From the NCBI GenBank assembly GCA_002914845.1, contig JXTC01000041.1, positions 575,840-639,839 of the forward strand: a DNA stretch of 64,000 bases, read 5' to 3'. Below the pieces are notes generated by a model that did not search any database, was not told where the DNA came from, and was given only the letters and a program-made list of their open reading frames with translations. Both the position numbers and the translations under genes were made by a program. This document shows positions 23,026 through 35,917 of the stretch, piece after piece. Every line of letters starts with the position of its first letter. Position 1 is the stretch's first letter. Source of the DNA: Trema orientale (Eukaryota; Streptophyta; Magnoliopsida; Rosales; Cannabaceae).

Positions 23026-26000
23026 TTAAGTAACTACATCAACAAAATCAACACTTTCCAACATTGTCTTTTGAATTTTTCTCAAAATGCAAGTGATTGC
23101 GGCAAATGATGGCCTCTTAGCGGCGTCTCCATGCCATAACACGCAAATCAAGTCAATGAGTTCTCCAAGCTGTCCATCGTACTCAGGTAGTCTGGGTCTT
23201 AGATTATCCTCTACTACTTCCATGGCGATCTAATATAAATCAACACACACGAGAATTACAAAATTTTAGTCTCCTAGTTATGATCATTTTATTATAATCT
23301 CTATCTTTTTTTTTTTTTTAACATATAGTCATAATATGATAACACGGATCTCTCATTATTTTCAGATCAATGATAGATCGAGACCTTTGTCATTGTCAAA
23401 ATACCATGGATGTATAGCTAGATTTCGTCCCAAAAAAAAGAGAAAAGAGTTTATATACATAGAGAGAAATATTGATTATATAGTACCTTGGCGGGACCAT
23501 AATCCTTTTCAATGTAGGGATATTCCCCAGTTATAAGCTCATTCAGAATGATACCGAAACTATAAACGTCACATTTTTCGTTATATGGTTCGCACTTGAC
23601 AACCTCCGGGGCCATGTAGACATAAGTTCCTGAGAGGACACAATCATAGAGGAATATTAATAATATGAGTCATGACTAATAATAGAGTATCATCGCAATT
23701 ATTAAGGAAACAATATATTATTTTCAATATCTTCCATTGGAAAAAAAATATTATTTCAATATTAACAAAAAGATGGGCAATGCATTATTTCTTTTCTTTT
23801 CTTTAAAGAAAATAAAATAAAATAATAGCAATGCGCTATTTCATGCGTAAGCAAACATATTTTCCAGCTAAAAAGAACAAAATATACAAACATATACGAT
23901 AACATTTTCAAAACATTAGGTAAGATTTATTATACCAGACAAGATTCTCATTAGTATTTTTGATGAATTTATTTTGATATTTTTTTGAGTGGCAATTTAT
24001 TTTGAATTTTTTGTAAAGGGACAATTTATTTTGATAATTTGAAGCATACGTATGTCTATATAAATCACATACTATTGAATAATTGATAATATATAGAAAT
24101 AACGCGCGTTTAGAACTATAGTATCTTCTTAAAATTTTCAAGTTTCAACTATTAATAAACTAATACAAGCGATATTTCCTTTTTAAGTATTCAACAACAA
24201 AAATATATTGTGTTAAGGGATAATATAATTTAAAAAAAAACAAACAAACACAGCATTTAGTCTTTTTGCGAAAAAAAAAAAAATCCACACATTTGATTAA
24301 CATCAAATAACTTTCTATTTGTGTGTTTTTTTTTCATATAATTTTAAAATCAAATTTCACCACAACCACATATTAGGATAAATTTGGAGCTTAAAATTAT
24401 GGAAGAAGAGATATTACCTTTAAAATTATCGATATTTATTTAAACTAATAAATTATCTATAAACTTTGAGGAAACTAGGAATAGTAAATGAACTATATAA
24501 ACTTTGGGAAAATTAGTTATGGCCGCTTTCAAACACAGAAAATCTTTTTCAGATTTATTTTATTTGATTTTAAAAAGTTTTTAAACTCTAATTCATATAG
24601 GTGGATTCAGGGAGATTTGATAGAAAAATATAAATAGAAGGTTTTCGCATCATATTTGTTAAAAGACGTGGGTTTTGCTTAAAAAAAGGCTATACGTAGT
24701 ATTATCAATTTAACCCCTAATAATAATAATGACAAACAGACTTCTAATTATCAATTTACGATTACGGGGGAAAAAAAAAAAAATCTAACTCGCCTGTGTC
24801 ACCAGAAAGGGCCATCTCTTCGTCCTTTAAGAAGCGAGCGAGTCCAAAATCCGCAACTCTCACGTGTAAAGCATCGTCCNACGACTTTGGGCCTTTGGTC
24901 ATGGAGATACTGCATCGCCTGAGCGATTTCTAGGGCCTTCGCCAGCCTCTGGCCCAATGGAGGAAGCGGCCCAAGCCTAGCCCCCCAGACCATCTTAGCC
25001 ATCTGTTTCGGCCTTTTACCCGGTCCATGGAGCCACTCCTCCAGCGTCGTACTCAGGAACTCCGTCACCGCCCACGCGCAGTTGGGCGGGTCTAAGCACG
25101 CGCCCATCAGTTGAAGCACGAAACGGTGTCGTTGCCTGGCCAGGGTCTCCACCTCCTGAGCGAAAAAAGTTGCGCCTTTCTCATTGGAGGTGAAGAAGTC
25201 CGGCTTTATGCATTTTACTGCCACGTCTAACCCGCGCCATGTTCCTCTGTGAACATTGGCCGTACTCCCTTGCCCTATTCTCTCTTGCAATTCAATCTGT
25301 GAGCTCATAATATGATGGTAGCAACAAACACGTAAAATGTTACGATATTTCATATGAATAACGGCAAAGATACTCAAAATTTGCATCCAAAAATTTACAC
25401 AAATATAGGTGCGTGACTCATCATAAATTTAAAGTTATGCATAGTTCCAGAATTCTTATCCAAAAAAAAAAAAAAAAAATTCAATTCCAGCATATAAATA
25501 CAAGTGTCCTTCTACCCATAAGGAAAATATTAAGGCAAGGATTTGAATTATATTTGTCGAATCATGTAGTTAAAAACATATTAGAAAAAAAAATCATATG
25601 ACAATGTAATATAATCTGATAAAATTTCGATGGTTTATAAATAATGTGTATATATATAAACATTTACTAGTCATTATATTATTCTATAAGACCATCTCCA
25701 ATACATAAGGGTGTGCTAATGATAAATTTAAAAGAACATACCAAATTTTGCATGCACTTTTTAAATTTTGTTTCAATGTATACATTCTAAAAGAAATGAA
25801 TTTTACATTTTAGACATTAATCTTATGTATAAAATATATTTCTTTAAATGTTAGCTCTTATTATTTTATCATCCAATTGCTCATCATAAAAATTAACTTC
25901 ATCTACCATTTTAAAATTACTCATATTCTACATAAATGAACAATATGGTCAATGCAAACAAAATTGTAGATAAAATTTTATTATCCTATTAATGCTAATT

Positions 26001-28944
26001 GATTGTAATTTAGTAAGGACAAGCTTGTAAATAAAATTTAATGAAAAATATATATGCATACATTGAATTTTGATAATATTATGAAACATATGAATATTAT
26101 ATATTTAAAATAGTGACAATATTGTAAATTAACATCACATGCTAAAATTTAACATGTATTATTTTTTGTGCTATATTTGGTATAACAGATAGCATATGTT
26201 AAAAATTATACCAAGTATAGCACATTATTGGATAACTAGTTTTTAGCCAAATGCTAAAATTTAGCATTGATATAGAATTTAGCATGTCTACAATAAAACA
26301 TAGTGCAAGATTGGGGTAAATATTATGAGTAGGGATATGGACCTCATCGGGAGCGATGTACCATCCATTTAGCTTGGCGGTATCTATTAGGGCAGCTAGC
26401 TCGGAGTGAGGGTGTACGGGAGTGGGCGTTTGGGGAGTGGGAGGAGCAAGGGCATGAGCATCTTTGTTTTGGATAATAAGGTCCAAGAATCCATTTTCTT
26501 GTGCTATTTGAAGACAGTGTCTCAGATAATCTTGTGTTCTTTCCATCCTTCTCCTATATGTGATCCGTAGCTCTTTTTGCTTTAGCACTTCTCTTTCGAG
26601 GTCTGCCACCTTTACCAGCCAAAAATTGTATCAGTACCAAACTATGAAAACAATTAGACAAGTACCACTTATCTTTTGAGTCTAATTATTTGCAATCTCA
26701 AATTAACCCCCAAAAAAAAGCTTTTTAATACAAAATCCCCTTAAATTTGGAATAATTTAATAAAATTAACCTTGAATTCAATTTTTTGGAGCAAAACCCC
26801 CTGAAATCTTCTAATATTAGTTCTGTTAGAAAAAAAAAAAAAAGATGTTTCTGTTATTTTTTTTAACGATTAAGTCCCCATTCTTTTATTTTTCTTATAT
26901 TTTTATTTCACGTTAATCCCTTTAATCTTTTTTGTTCAAAACTACTGTTAATTAGCAGTTGCCCAAAAGATGCTAGTCTTAGCATGAGTAAAATTGAAAA
27001 CAAAGAAAAATTATTATTTAAAAAAAAGAGTTGGTTTATCATTTTGGTTCAAGACGAAGGCAAGAAATTACAAATTTTATATAATTCCAATATGAATCTA
27101 TTTTGGTCTCAGTATTTATATATCTAGAAGAGAGGTATATGATACTTGGACTAAATATTAGATCCATATGAGAATCATATAAAATTTTGGCAATATATGT
27201 CCCATAAAATTGGAATGACAAAATATAAAATGGGTAATATATTCATATAACTCCTTTCTAGATATATGAATACTTAGACTAAAACAAATTCATATTGGAA
27301 ACATATAAAAATTTATAATTTCTTACATCCGTCTTGAACTTAAACGATAACTAACTCTTTTTTTTTTTAAAATGATAATAATTCCATTTGTTTTCAATTT
27401 TACCCTTCTGAGATGAGCATGTTTTGGGCAAGTGATAATTAACGGCAATATTTGAGAGAAAAGATTAAAATGAATTAACGTGAAATGCAAATCTAAGAGC
27501 AAGGACTTAAAAACCACAAATAAAAAAAATGAGGGCTTAACCTTAAAAAGCCTAATAGAAACACTTTTTTTTCCTAATAGAATTAATGTTAGGGGACTTC
27601 AAGGGGTTCTGCTCAAAATATTAAGTTTAAGGTTAATTTTACTAAATTATTCTGAGTTAAAGAGATTTTTGTACTAAAAAGCAAAAAAAAAAAGGAAAAA
27701 AAAAAAGAAAAAGAGAGACAAGATACCACTTATTAGACCAAACTAATTATTATTTGTAATAGTTTGTTTTCTTTGCTCTAATTTATACCATTTTTTCTAT
27801 TTGTAAGCAAGTTGGGCTTATTTTGGCCCCATTTACAAGTACTTGCTTGAAATTGAATGATGACTTCAGGAAGGAGGGGTACCAGCCTTCCAGGACCTAA
27901 TGAGTGGACTTCTTTAGAAAGCCCATCTGTCTTTGTATCTCCTTGGCAGAAGGCCCATCGGGACCTAAGTTTATAAAGCAAATCAGAGGAAGAAAGAAAC
28001 ATGCTTTTCTACAAAATTCTTCCAAAAGTGAAGAACAACGCACTAGTGGAACATTTTTAGTCCTGGTGTCTTGATCTCCGTCCAAAAAGCCTATAGACAA
28101 AATTCAAAAAGTTGGTCCACCAAAACTGCTTTAATTTCAGTCTCAAAAACTAAAATATAACAAAAGAAACTACTTTATTTTAGGCACATTAATCTATGAG
28201 TCTTGCACAAAACCCACGTGGCATGCTTACAAGTTACAAACTATGCTTATGCTCTCAAAGGCTCAAACTTAAAAAGAAACTAAATAAAAAATGGTAATAA
28301 TAAAAGATTCAAAAAAAAAAAAAAAAGAAAAAAAAAAAAGAAGAACGCCTGAATGTTGTACACAAAGTCGTAGACTAAGGCTGGCTCTTTGACCCTTTGA
28401 TAATGCCAAATAAGGGTCATATTCCTCTGATTAATTACTCACAACGGTGGGGACGAATAGGAGGGATCAAAATTAATGCACACCCTCGTGAAACCTAATT
28501 TGCATGCATGCACCTAACGAGCCGTGGTCCAAATTTTGGTCAGACAAAGGAAATTAATTAATTAACGACTAAAAAAATGTGGTCCAAATTATTTACCTGC
28601 TGCTCAAATCTGGATGTGGGCTCCTCCCGGCGGTTTGTGGAAATAATTGAACCCATGCTCAGGCAATCGTTAAGCCCTCGGCAACACCCGCCGCGAGGTG
28701 GCCGCGTGGCGGTGGTCACGTGCTTCCGGCCCGAATTAGCAGATTGAGTGGCCTTCCCCTTGTGGGAGGTGCCTCTGAGCATGACACTATTAACCCCTAG
28801 CTGCTTGATAAAATGGGAGGAAAGGGGAAATAAAAACAAGGGCTGGTGGTGATTATAATGTCTCATAATTTCGTTGTTTAGTGCTGATAAAACGACATTT
28901 TTGGGCGGATTTTCTGACGTGCTTATTAGTCGATGTTTGACCAT
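23026..28944 (-). CDS. RAF-like (MAPKKK-type) protein kinase, catalytic loop missing at an N
   Basis: Exons: 28944-28597, 26609-26343, 25296-24794, 23629-23487, 23229-23026; about 498 aa after allowing for lost bases. Exon 1 starts at an ATG directly preceded by an in-frame stop; residue 55 is an alternative start. Exon 2 gives a charged helical region (FEQQ then [14 protein letters not shown]) and ends NGWYIAPDE. The kinase domain starts in exon 3: glycine loop GQGSTANV (residues 213-220), catalytic Lys in VAVKC (233), then MGACLDPP. Exon 4 holds the activation-segment end [10 protein letters not shown] and CDVYSFGI; exon 5 holds [12 protein letters not shown]. At the single N (24890) the HRDLKPSN-type loop is absent and the frame breaks; restoring a multiple of three bases (about 33) mends both, so this looks like an assembly gap. 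Intron 3 has a GC donor. Family role: soluble Ser/Thr kinases in plant signalling. Exact subfamily is not determined. Confidence 0.88.
24890..24890. other. Ambiguous base marking a probable assembly gap in kinase exon 3
   Basis: On the minus strand the reading goes RPKV, then GTN, then the frame is lost. One base later the frame [15 protein letters not shown] resumes. The catalytic loop that always sits between these two blocks is missing. Confidence 0.8.
25690..26300. mobile_element. MITE of the TGCTAAAATTTAGCA family in kinase intron 2
   Basis: Begins ACCATCTCCAATACATAAGG and ends near AAATGCTAAAATTTAGCATTG and ATTTAGCATGTCTAC. CAATATTGTAAAT plus ACATGCTAAAATTTAAC matches the copy at 9984-10513. 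Lies wholly in the intron between exons 2 and 3, about 40 bp from the exon 2 donor. Confidence 0.5.
26720..27682. mobile_element. Foldback element with arms over 400 bp, in kinase intron 1
   Basis: The left arm (about 26720-27145) and the reverse complement of the right arm (about 27240-27682) run in parallel. Shared blocks in order: GCTTTTTA.TACAAAA, AATAATTTA.TAAAATTAACCTT, CACGTTAAT, GCCCAAAA.ATGCT, GTAAAATTGAAAACAAA, AAGAGTT, GTTCAAGACG, TTCCAATATGAAT and TATATATCTAGAA. Identity is roughly 80% by eye, with a spacer of about 95 bp. A transcript through intron 1 could fold into a hairpin of over 400 bp. No coding capacity. Direct repeats of about 40 bp flank it (26657-26696 and 27717-27762). 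Confidence 0.75.
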
Positions 28945-29936
28945 TTAATTTTTTTTAAAAAAAAAAAAACCAATAATATTCAACAAGATTTTAGTTAAGT
29001 GTACAGCGAAGCTATAAGTAGACATATACATAAGTATATTATAAAGTTTGATGGAATCAAGGGCGCAGAATGTGCAATCTTGTTTGGCTTAGCCGTAATG
29101 CCTTAGGCGATATTGTCTATGTGAAGTTTTGGATATGTTTATTTGAGAGGGATTAATGAAATAAGGGGAAAAAAACTTGGCGGGGTTTCATACAACGTTA
29201 AGCACGGATGTTTACAAATATTATTGGACCGCACCAAATCATCTTCCTATGGTGTGTGGTCCTATAAATCTAATATATGAATATACTCTAAGCATGAACG
29301 TTGGTCCATGCTATATGTAGTCGACAAAATGAAGTTGCTTTTTGTTTCTTTTGGTTAGTTATTTTTTTCAACGCTTCAATCATTTATACCATTGCAGTTT
29401 GCCATTATGCACATTCTGCCTAGTTCAAACTCGGAATGAAAAGTTAGGAACGGAAAAAGGTTACCTTCCAAAAAATTATATATATAATCTCTATTATGGT
29501 TAATTTTAACATTATTATGTACGATTCAAACGATTAGTTTAGTTTCTTTTTTCTTTTTTTGAACCAATGGCGAATTAAAAGGTCAATTTTGATTTACCTG
29601 ATCATTCTTTGTCCTCTTTTTCAAATTTGAGTTGGAAATTATATTTAATTAAAATGAAAAAGTACTAAATTCTACATAACTTGCTAGAGGTTGGAAGTAC
29701 GCGACATCAATATGGTTGGGTTTCCATTTAATCAAGCCCACTAATTAAACCGTTCCAATTAAATGTTCTTAATTAAAAGGGAGCCGCTAGCTGTGGTATG
29801 CCATTATGCACTACACCCCAAAAATCTTCGGAAGCAGAAATTAACATTGTCACATACGATACAAACACTATATTTTGGTTTTATATCTCTCTCAAACGCA
29901 GATAAGATTTCACCTTCAACCGTGCTTTTGTGTGAA

Positions 29937-29942
<6 letters not shown>
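28945..29942. other. Upstream region of the RAF-like kinase gene
   Basis: Probable promoter and 5' UTR. On the minus strand CTTTATAATATACTTATG at about 29035-29052 is a weak TATA candidate. No other gene seen. Confidence 0.35.

Positions 29943-29994
<52 letters not shown>
29943..29994. repeat. (GA)n microsatellite
   Basis: About 26 GA dinucleotides with one interruption (GC at 29982). It lies about 1 kb upstream of the kinase start codon. Confidence 0.95.
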
Positions 29995-32900
29995 GCGCTG
30001 CTAAGGATCGATTGATGTTATGTGTGGAAACTCACCTTGGGATCGACAAACATTCAAATCATTTACATATTTTTGTAACTAATTAAGAAAAAGAAAACCA
30101 AGCAAAGCAAAAGTGCAGTTAGCTAGAGTGACGTGTGTATATATATATAGGTGAGTGTGTGTGTGTGTGTGGACCATCTTTTTAGCTATATGGCTAGCTG
30201 AGCATGCTGAGGTGAGGGTGATGATATACATACTTTCGCAATATTGTTATTTTCACGCGGTTCTGCTATACTTGTCAAGGGACTGACTATTTACCTTGCC
30301 CAACGAGATAAAAAGGGCTTACTACCCAACTGAGTAATACTAATATCATTATTAATTGAAGAGTGACTGAGAAGAAAAATAAAACGACGATTTATAACGT
30401 CTACAGCCGTAGACTCAGAAAGTTTAAGGAGCAGTGCCGCGTACTTAAAACTTTAGTACTATATAGGATATATGATGAGCTTATAGCCATATATATTAAT
30501 CCATCGATAACTATAACTAATTTAGCGTATAATATTCCTTCCCAAAAAAAAAAATTAAGCGTATAATAATAAGAATAATAATTCTTCTAATATAATAATA
30601 GATATAATAATTAATAATGATGATAACTTGGGACATATATGTTGATGCATAATACAACAATAGACCAAGATATAATTAATTAGGAGTGTTCTTTTAAAAG
30701 AAAGAAAATGATGTTCTTTGAGTTCGTACAACTCTCTCTCACACACATTTGCTAAGAGAACGGAGTGATTCGATATCTATATCTATATCTATATCTATAT
30801 CTATATATATATAACATTTCCAACTAAACTGAAGGTATGTACAAAACAACTCATCTATTAAAATATCGTATTTTACTCTCTATTTTCATAAAACTCAAAT
30901 GGATTTTATTTTTTCAAAATAGGTTCAAATTATACTCTGAGCATATTTTCAGTCAAATTATTTGAATTATGAAATATCTAAAACACCCTTATATATATGT
31001 TTCCAAAATCTAATACCACACACTCCGTGCCTATTATTTAATTTGTTTTTCTTTTTTTTCTTTTTGTTTTGTTTCTTTTTCAGATTAAAAAACATGTTGA
31101 TAATTTTTTTTCGTCAATAATTTTTAGGTTTTTCTTTTTAAAAAATAACAATAAAGGAGTTGTTTAAATAACAATATCCTAAAGGAATTAATGTCATTTA
31201 GAAAAGAATTTAATCAAAATTTGACCAAAAATAGAAAGAGGGTTATTCTTCTTTAAATAATAAATAAAATAGATGGATAAGTTTGAATTTTATGAGAACA
31301 GGGAATTAAACATTGTATTTAACTTAATCGGAGGAAACATTTTTCGGGATTATCCCTTAATTTATTGTTTTATTCCGCCTTAGGGAGAGAGCCTATATGT
31401 GTGTATATATATATATGAAATGCATAATCTTTGTATATTCTTTGAAATTATTATAAAATTTCTTGTATTTTATCATTTTTTCAAGGGAAATAACAGGGTT
31501 TCTTAAAACATATAAATTTTTTAAGAAAACTTTTGGTAGTTTTTTTTCTTTTTTATTTTTTTGGCCGGGAAGAGAGCTATTTGGATTTTAAGATTGTCAA
31601 AAAATTTTACTTTTCACCATTTGTCATGAAAGTCCAAGTGTATTCTTGAATTCCAATTGTCTTTTTATTCTAAGAAACCTAATTCAAAGGATTTATTTAT
31701 TTATTTATTATTTTTTTATTTAAAATTTTCCAAAAACACAGGTCTTACGTCAAAAAGTGAAAAGCTTTCTAGTTTTTTAAATTACAATTTCCTTTTTTTA
31801 TTTTTTTTTTTATATTTTGCTCTCTCACGTTTCGAATTTTTTTAGGCAAAAATATTGGACTATGCTTATACGATTAATGTTTCTATGGATTTTACTAGTG
31901 AAACTTAAAGTTTTTATTTTTTTTTTCTTTCTGAAGGAACTCGTTAAATTTAAACTTAAGTAATATAAAACAACAACAAATAGCAATTATACTATCACCA
32001 AATACTATACGAATTAGTATTACAAATATCTGAAATATATTGGATCATCGAAGTATTCAGTGGTTTCAAATTGTCTTCTTTAGATGTTATATAACCTTCC
32101 CCTCCATTAATTCTCCATTCTTAGTGTTATAAAGATTCATCAAGGTTGTCGCTTATAATAATTTTAAAATGAGCCAAAAGTTTCAAACTATTTGTAACAA
32201 ACAATCTCTATAAATGTGTAGACAAAGAATATTATAAAACAAATTGAACAGAAAAATTTAACTATAACTAATAAGGTCATTGAGTAATGTGTAGAAACTT
32301 TGTTTCAAAAATCTCAGACTCTACTCTTGTGAAAGGGTTTTAATTAGGTGATATTGCCTAGGTAGTTTGGTTTTCTTTTTATTCTCTTCTCCCACCACAG
32401 GCATTATTCTCCTCATCATTGCTGCTGGCTACTTCCCCACCCACACCTACCGTACGGGATCTTTAACTAAGGTAGAGGAATATTAATCCTCATAAACAAA
32501 TTAATAACCTCATCTTCTTCCCTAATTAATAACTATTATTTCAATAAAAAAATAATTTTCCAAGAGTTCAAACTATAAAGTGCCCTGTTCGGAAATCGTA
32601 AATTAGTATGCTAACTGCATAACTACATTTTCTTGAATAAGTTAAGAATCCACCATCGCCTTAAATAATAATATGTAGCTTTTGCTTTGTGTGTATTTTT
32701 TAATTTAGTTCCTAATCATAAGATCATGTTAAATTTTGACTAGAGGGAAATTCTTTTTTTTTTTTCCCGGTGGGTCTCCTTTCCCCACTACATGCTCGTC
32801 ATGTACTAATTAATAATCTAACTTAATTTATTGGACATTATTACGTCTACTAACAATGAACTCTCGTAGGTTTTTCTTTTTTATCTGTGTTCAAGCATGT

Positions 32901-33204
32901 TTAAGTTCATATATTAAACTAATGAGTTATAGTCAGCTCGAGGCTCACTAATTGTTTCCAAAACTCTGCTTTCGGTAAATAATACTATGTCTCTTTGTAC
33001 ACTCAGCAAAAAGAGATGAAGTACGAAGGAATTGACGAAATGGTGAAATCATTTAACCTATTTTAGTATCATAGTTCATGTCCAACTAACAAGAAAAGAT
33101 GAGTACACATAATATTATAAAATGATATGTGATCAATTCTTTTATTAGACATTAATTGGGATACCAAAATTAGATAAGTAATTCCTCTTGTTTACTTAAA
33201 AGAG
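29995..33204. other. Intergenic DNA with simple repeats, no gene seen
   Basis: Holds a TA/GT-rich stretch at 30136-30172 and the hexamer repeat at 30772-30814. Only short chance open frames are present. Confidence 0.45.
30772..30814. repeat. (ATATCT)n hexamer microsatellite
   Basis: Six to seven near-perfect ATATCT units run into a short TA tract. Confidence 0.95.
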
Positions 33205-33276
33205 TAAAGAGTCGAACTCTTCGACCCTCTATAATAAGAGAAAGTGTGCTAACACCTAGGCTACGCCTACCACCGC
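33205..33276 (-). repeat. tRNA-derived SINE-like head with pol III boxes A and B
   Basis: On the minus strand TAGCCTAGGTGTTAGCAC (33262-33245) fits box A and AGTTCGACTC (33218-33209) fits box B, with the usual order and a spacing of about 30 bp. Upstream is GGTGGTAGGCG. It does not fold as a full tRNA, so a SINE or tRNA-related pseudogene is more likely. 3' end and target-site duplication not resolved. Confidence 0.5.
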
Positions 33277-35108
33277 AAAATTATATAAGTAAAATATTGG
33301 ATATATATATATCATATAAGTAGCACCTTATATATATACATACATCTACTTTCCTCTTCTAATTATCTATTTAGTAAACATCAAAATTCAATCTAAAAAC
33401 ACTATTGATACAAGGTCGAGAAATTTTAGCATTACACCCAGCGATATTATAATATTGTTTTCAAATTCTTTTTACAGGGACTAAAGCAAGAAAAATACAA
33501 AAGTAAGAAATTAATTGCATTAATTAGCTAGGTGACGCTGCTTGATCATAAATAAGTTCTACTAATTATATTCCATGTAGTACTCAAAGTAGAAAAAGTG
33601 ATCATTACTATTTGTGGCAGGAGTACTACGCATAAATATTCTTAGCTTTTGATATATGTTTTTAATTCACTAGCTCTCCTAGTTGCCTTTTAAAAGCCAG
33701 AAAATATCAACGCGTATTAACTATTAAGATCGTTATTATTTTTTTTCTTTTTTTGCATGATAAGTTAGTTATGATGAGATTAAATTATATTAGCAGATGG
33801 TACAAAATGATACGATATACATTAACATAAGGTCTAAGAAAGCTTTTCATGGTTGGCATATTCAACGATGCACATGGTGTAAGATTCCTTTTTGTATCAG
33901 AAAGTTCAGGTAACTTGGCTTTGTTAACATATATTCTCAATTATTTGTTTAAATCTTGGAAGGGTACGTGGAATTCAGATCTTACAATTAGTTCTTAAAT
34001 GTAAATAATAAAAAACGTAATCACCTCCATCGCACTACCACCCCCAACCCCAAGACACCTCCCTAAATAATCAAATGAATTGTCAAATTCTGATTTATCA
34101 CTCGGTTACGTGTTTTCTTTTCTTCAAAAAACAAACAATGAACATTAATTAGTGAAAAAATATTACTCACAACAAAATTTTTTGTTGTAATTACAGCTTA
34201 TAGCTTACTGCTGTACAAATAATAAAAATTGGTTGTATAGGTGTTTTTTTTATGACAAAACTTTAGTACTTAGCACCCCTAATAATTATACGTATGAATA
34301 TGATAAACGTCCTTACTTTTTTGTGAAAAAAGTAGATAACAATTATATCATGTGGTAATTATTCTCAATCGAAACTAGATACATGTACAGTTCCATGAAA
34401 TTAGCAAACTATGCCGAGGCCTGGAGATCGAAATTAATTTCTTGCTTTATAAAGAGAACCCCCCTCAACAAAAACCAGCTCACAAATTTTCAATGCCGTA
34501 CAATTGAACAGTTCTAGCACTTCACGAAAAAAATGAATGACCCTTTAAGTAAGAATTGTTTAATTTGGTTGTGCGTATATATCTTTACCAAACTTCCATT
34601 ACATATTTTCCTAGGACCACAAGCAACTTGCTGAAATTTTGTCTAGCTAGCTATAGTTTCTCCCATTACTGTACTTTATGTGCAACATTGAATTGTGAGC
34701 TACCCAATAGTAAGTAAAAGACATTTTCCTGTATTTTCTTTCCAAACTATTATGCAAACGGTAATTTTATTTCTCTATATTCTCCTTGAAACAAAATTGA
34801 TTCATGTATATAAATGTGTCTATATAGAAGATATATATTTGTCCAATTATAAGCTAGCTTCCAAGGAATAATGACCATATATAACAATAATAATTAAAGT
34901 TTTTGTATGGAGGGGTAGTAGCACCCAAATCAAAACAATGTCTTTTTAAAAAAATAATTTCTTGATTGTTGGGATTGGGATGTGGAGATGGCCTTAAGCT
35001 AACGCAAGTTTGAAGCAAAGGGGGGGCCAATAATATGCAAAATCCAATTCCAGAGAAAGAAAGAGAGAAAGCAAATTTTACTTTAATGGTTTCACTTTCT
35101 CTATTCCC
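33277..35108. other. Intergenic DNA, no certain gene
   Basis: Mostly AT-rich. GCTTTATAAAGAGAACC at 34443-34459 on the plus strand is a TATA-like motif without a recognised gene downstream. Confidence 0.4.
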
Positions 35109-35246
35109 ATGGCCGAAGATCTGCCTTTCCCTTTACCATCAAGACCTCTCTTTCATCATCATCATCATCTTGCTTGTCATTACGATCTCGAATCTTTCAT
35201 TTTCTTCATAGACCCTCTTTTTCTTTCCCTTCTCTCTTTTCCCTAG
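35109..35246 (+). CDS. Short open frame of 45 codons, unknown and doubtful
   Basis: Starts ATGGCCGAAGATC and ends TAG, with five consecutive His codons (part of a CAT trinucleotide tract) and a hydrophobic Phe/Leu tail. It sits about 660 bp after a TATA-like motif and is convergent to the BIG GRAIN 1-like gene. No family is recognised. It may be a chance frame or the start of an unannotated transcript. Confidence 0.15.
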   Translation: MAEDLPFPLPSRPLFHHHHHLACHYDLESFIFFIDPLFLSLLSFP

Positions 35247-35917
35247 CTAGCTCTATATCCATCTTTCTATCCATCAAACTCTTCTGTCAGTATCTATCTG
35301 AATGTTATGTTTGATCATCAAGGGTTAACGTATCCCCACTCGCACTTTCTTTTTCAGAAATCAAAACTCTTGTTCACTTTTTCCTTTTACTCTCTCTCTC
35401 TCTCTCGTCATTTTAAATCATACATGCATACATCAACATACATAAATAGGATATATCAAATACAAATACACTTCATATAATATTTCTCTCAAATAAATAA
35501 CATCAATATAATATTTAGAAGAATATACATTATTCTTTTTTTAGGTAGTAACTTAATTAATATAACCATAAGCCACCATTTTGGACTACCTTGCTGCATA
35601 ACCCATCATTGTCATCATCACAACCTAAGAACAAGTACATATTGGAAGCTATTTCAAAAGCACCATTGTGGTTATTACACGTATAAATATTCAATTGCAG
35701 AAAAATACCTTGTTTATGATAGGAAAATATTATTCCTATCCACTATTCAAGTTAAAAACGAACTAATTATCAATTAGCGTGGTTTGCATGAGTGTCTCTC
35801 AAAGTATGTACAATAGAAAAAATAAAAACAAAAATTAATTAACAATAATTAAGTGTGTTCTATATTATATTATATATATATATATATATATATTATAACA
35901 ACAACATAATTTAAAAG

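Noticed and set aside
29763..30086. 107-codon frame with a long Arg-Glu repeat
   Set aside because: Translation of the (GA)n microsatellite.
33205..33276. Genuine tRNA gene
   Set aside because: Box A and box B are present, but a full cloverleaf with acceptor pairing could not be drawn, so SINE-like is the safer call.
34900..35400. Known plant miRNA gene downstream of the BIG GRAIN 1-like gene
   Set aside because: Looked for common mature miRNA sequences and for a strong hairpin and found neither.
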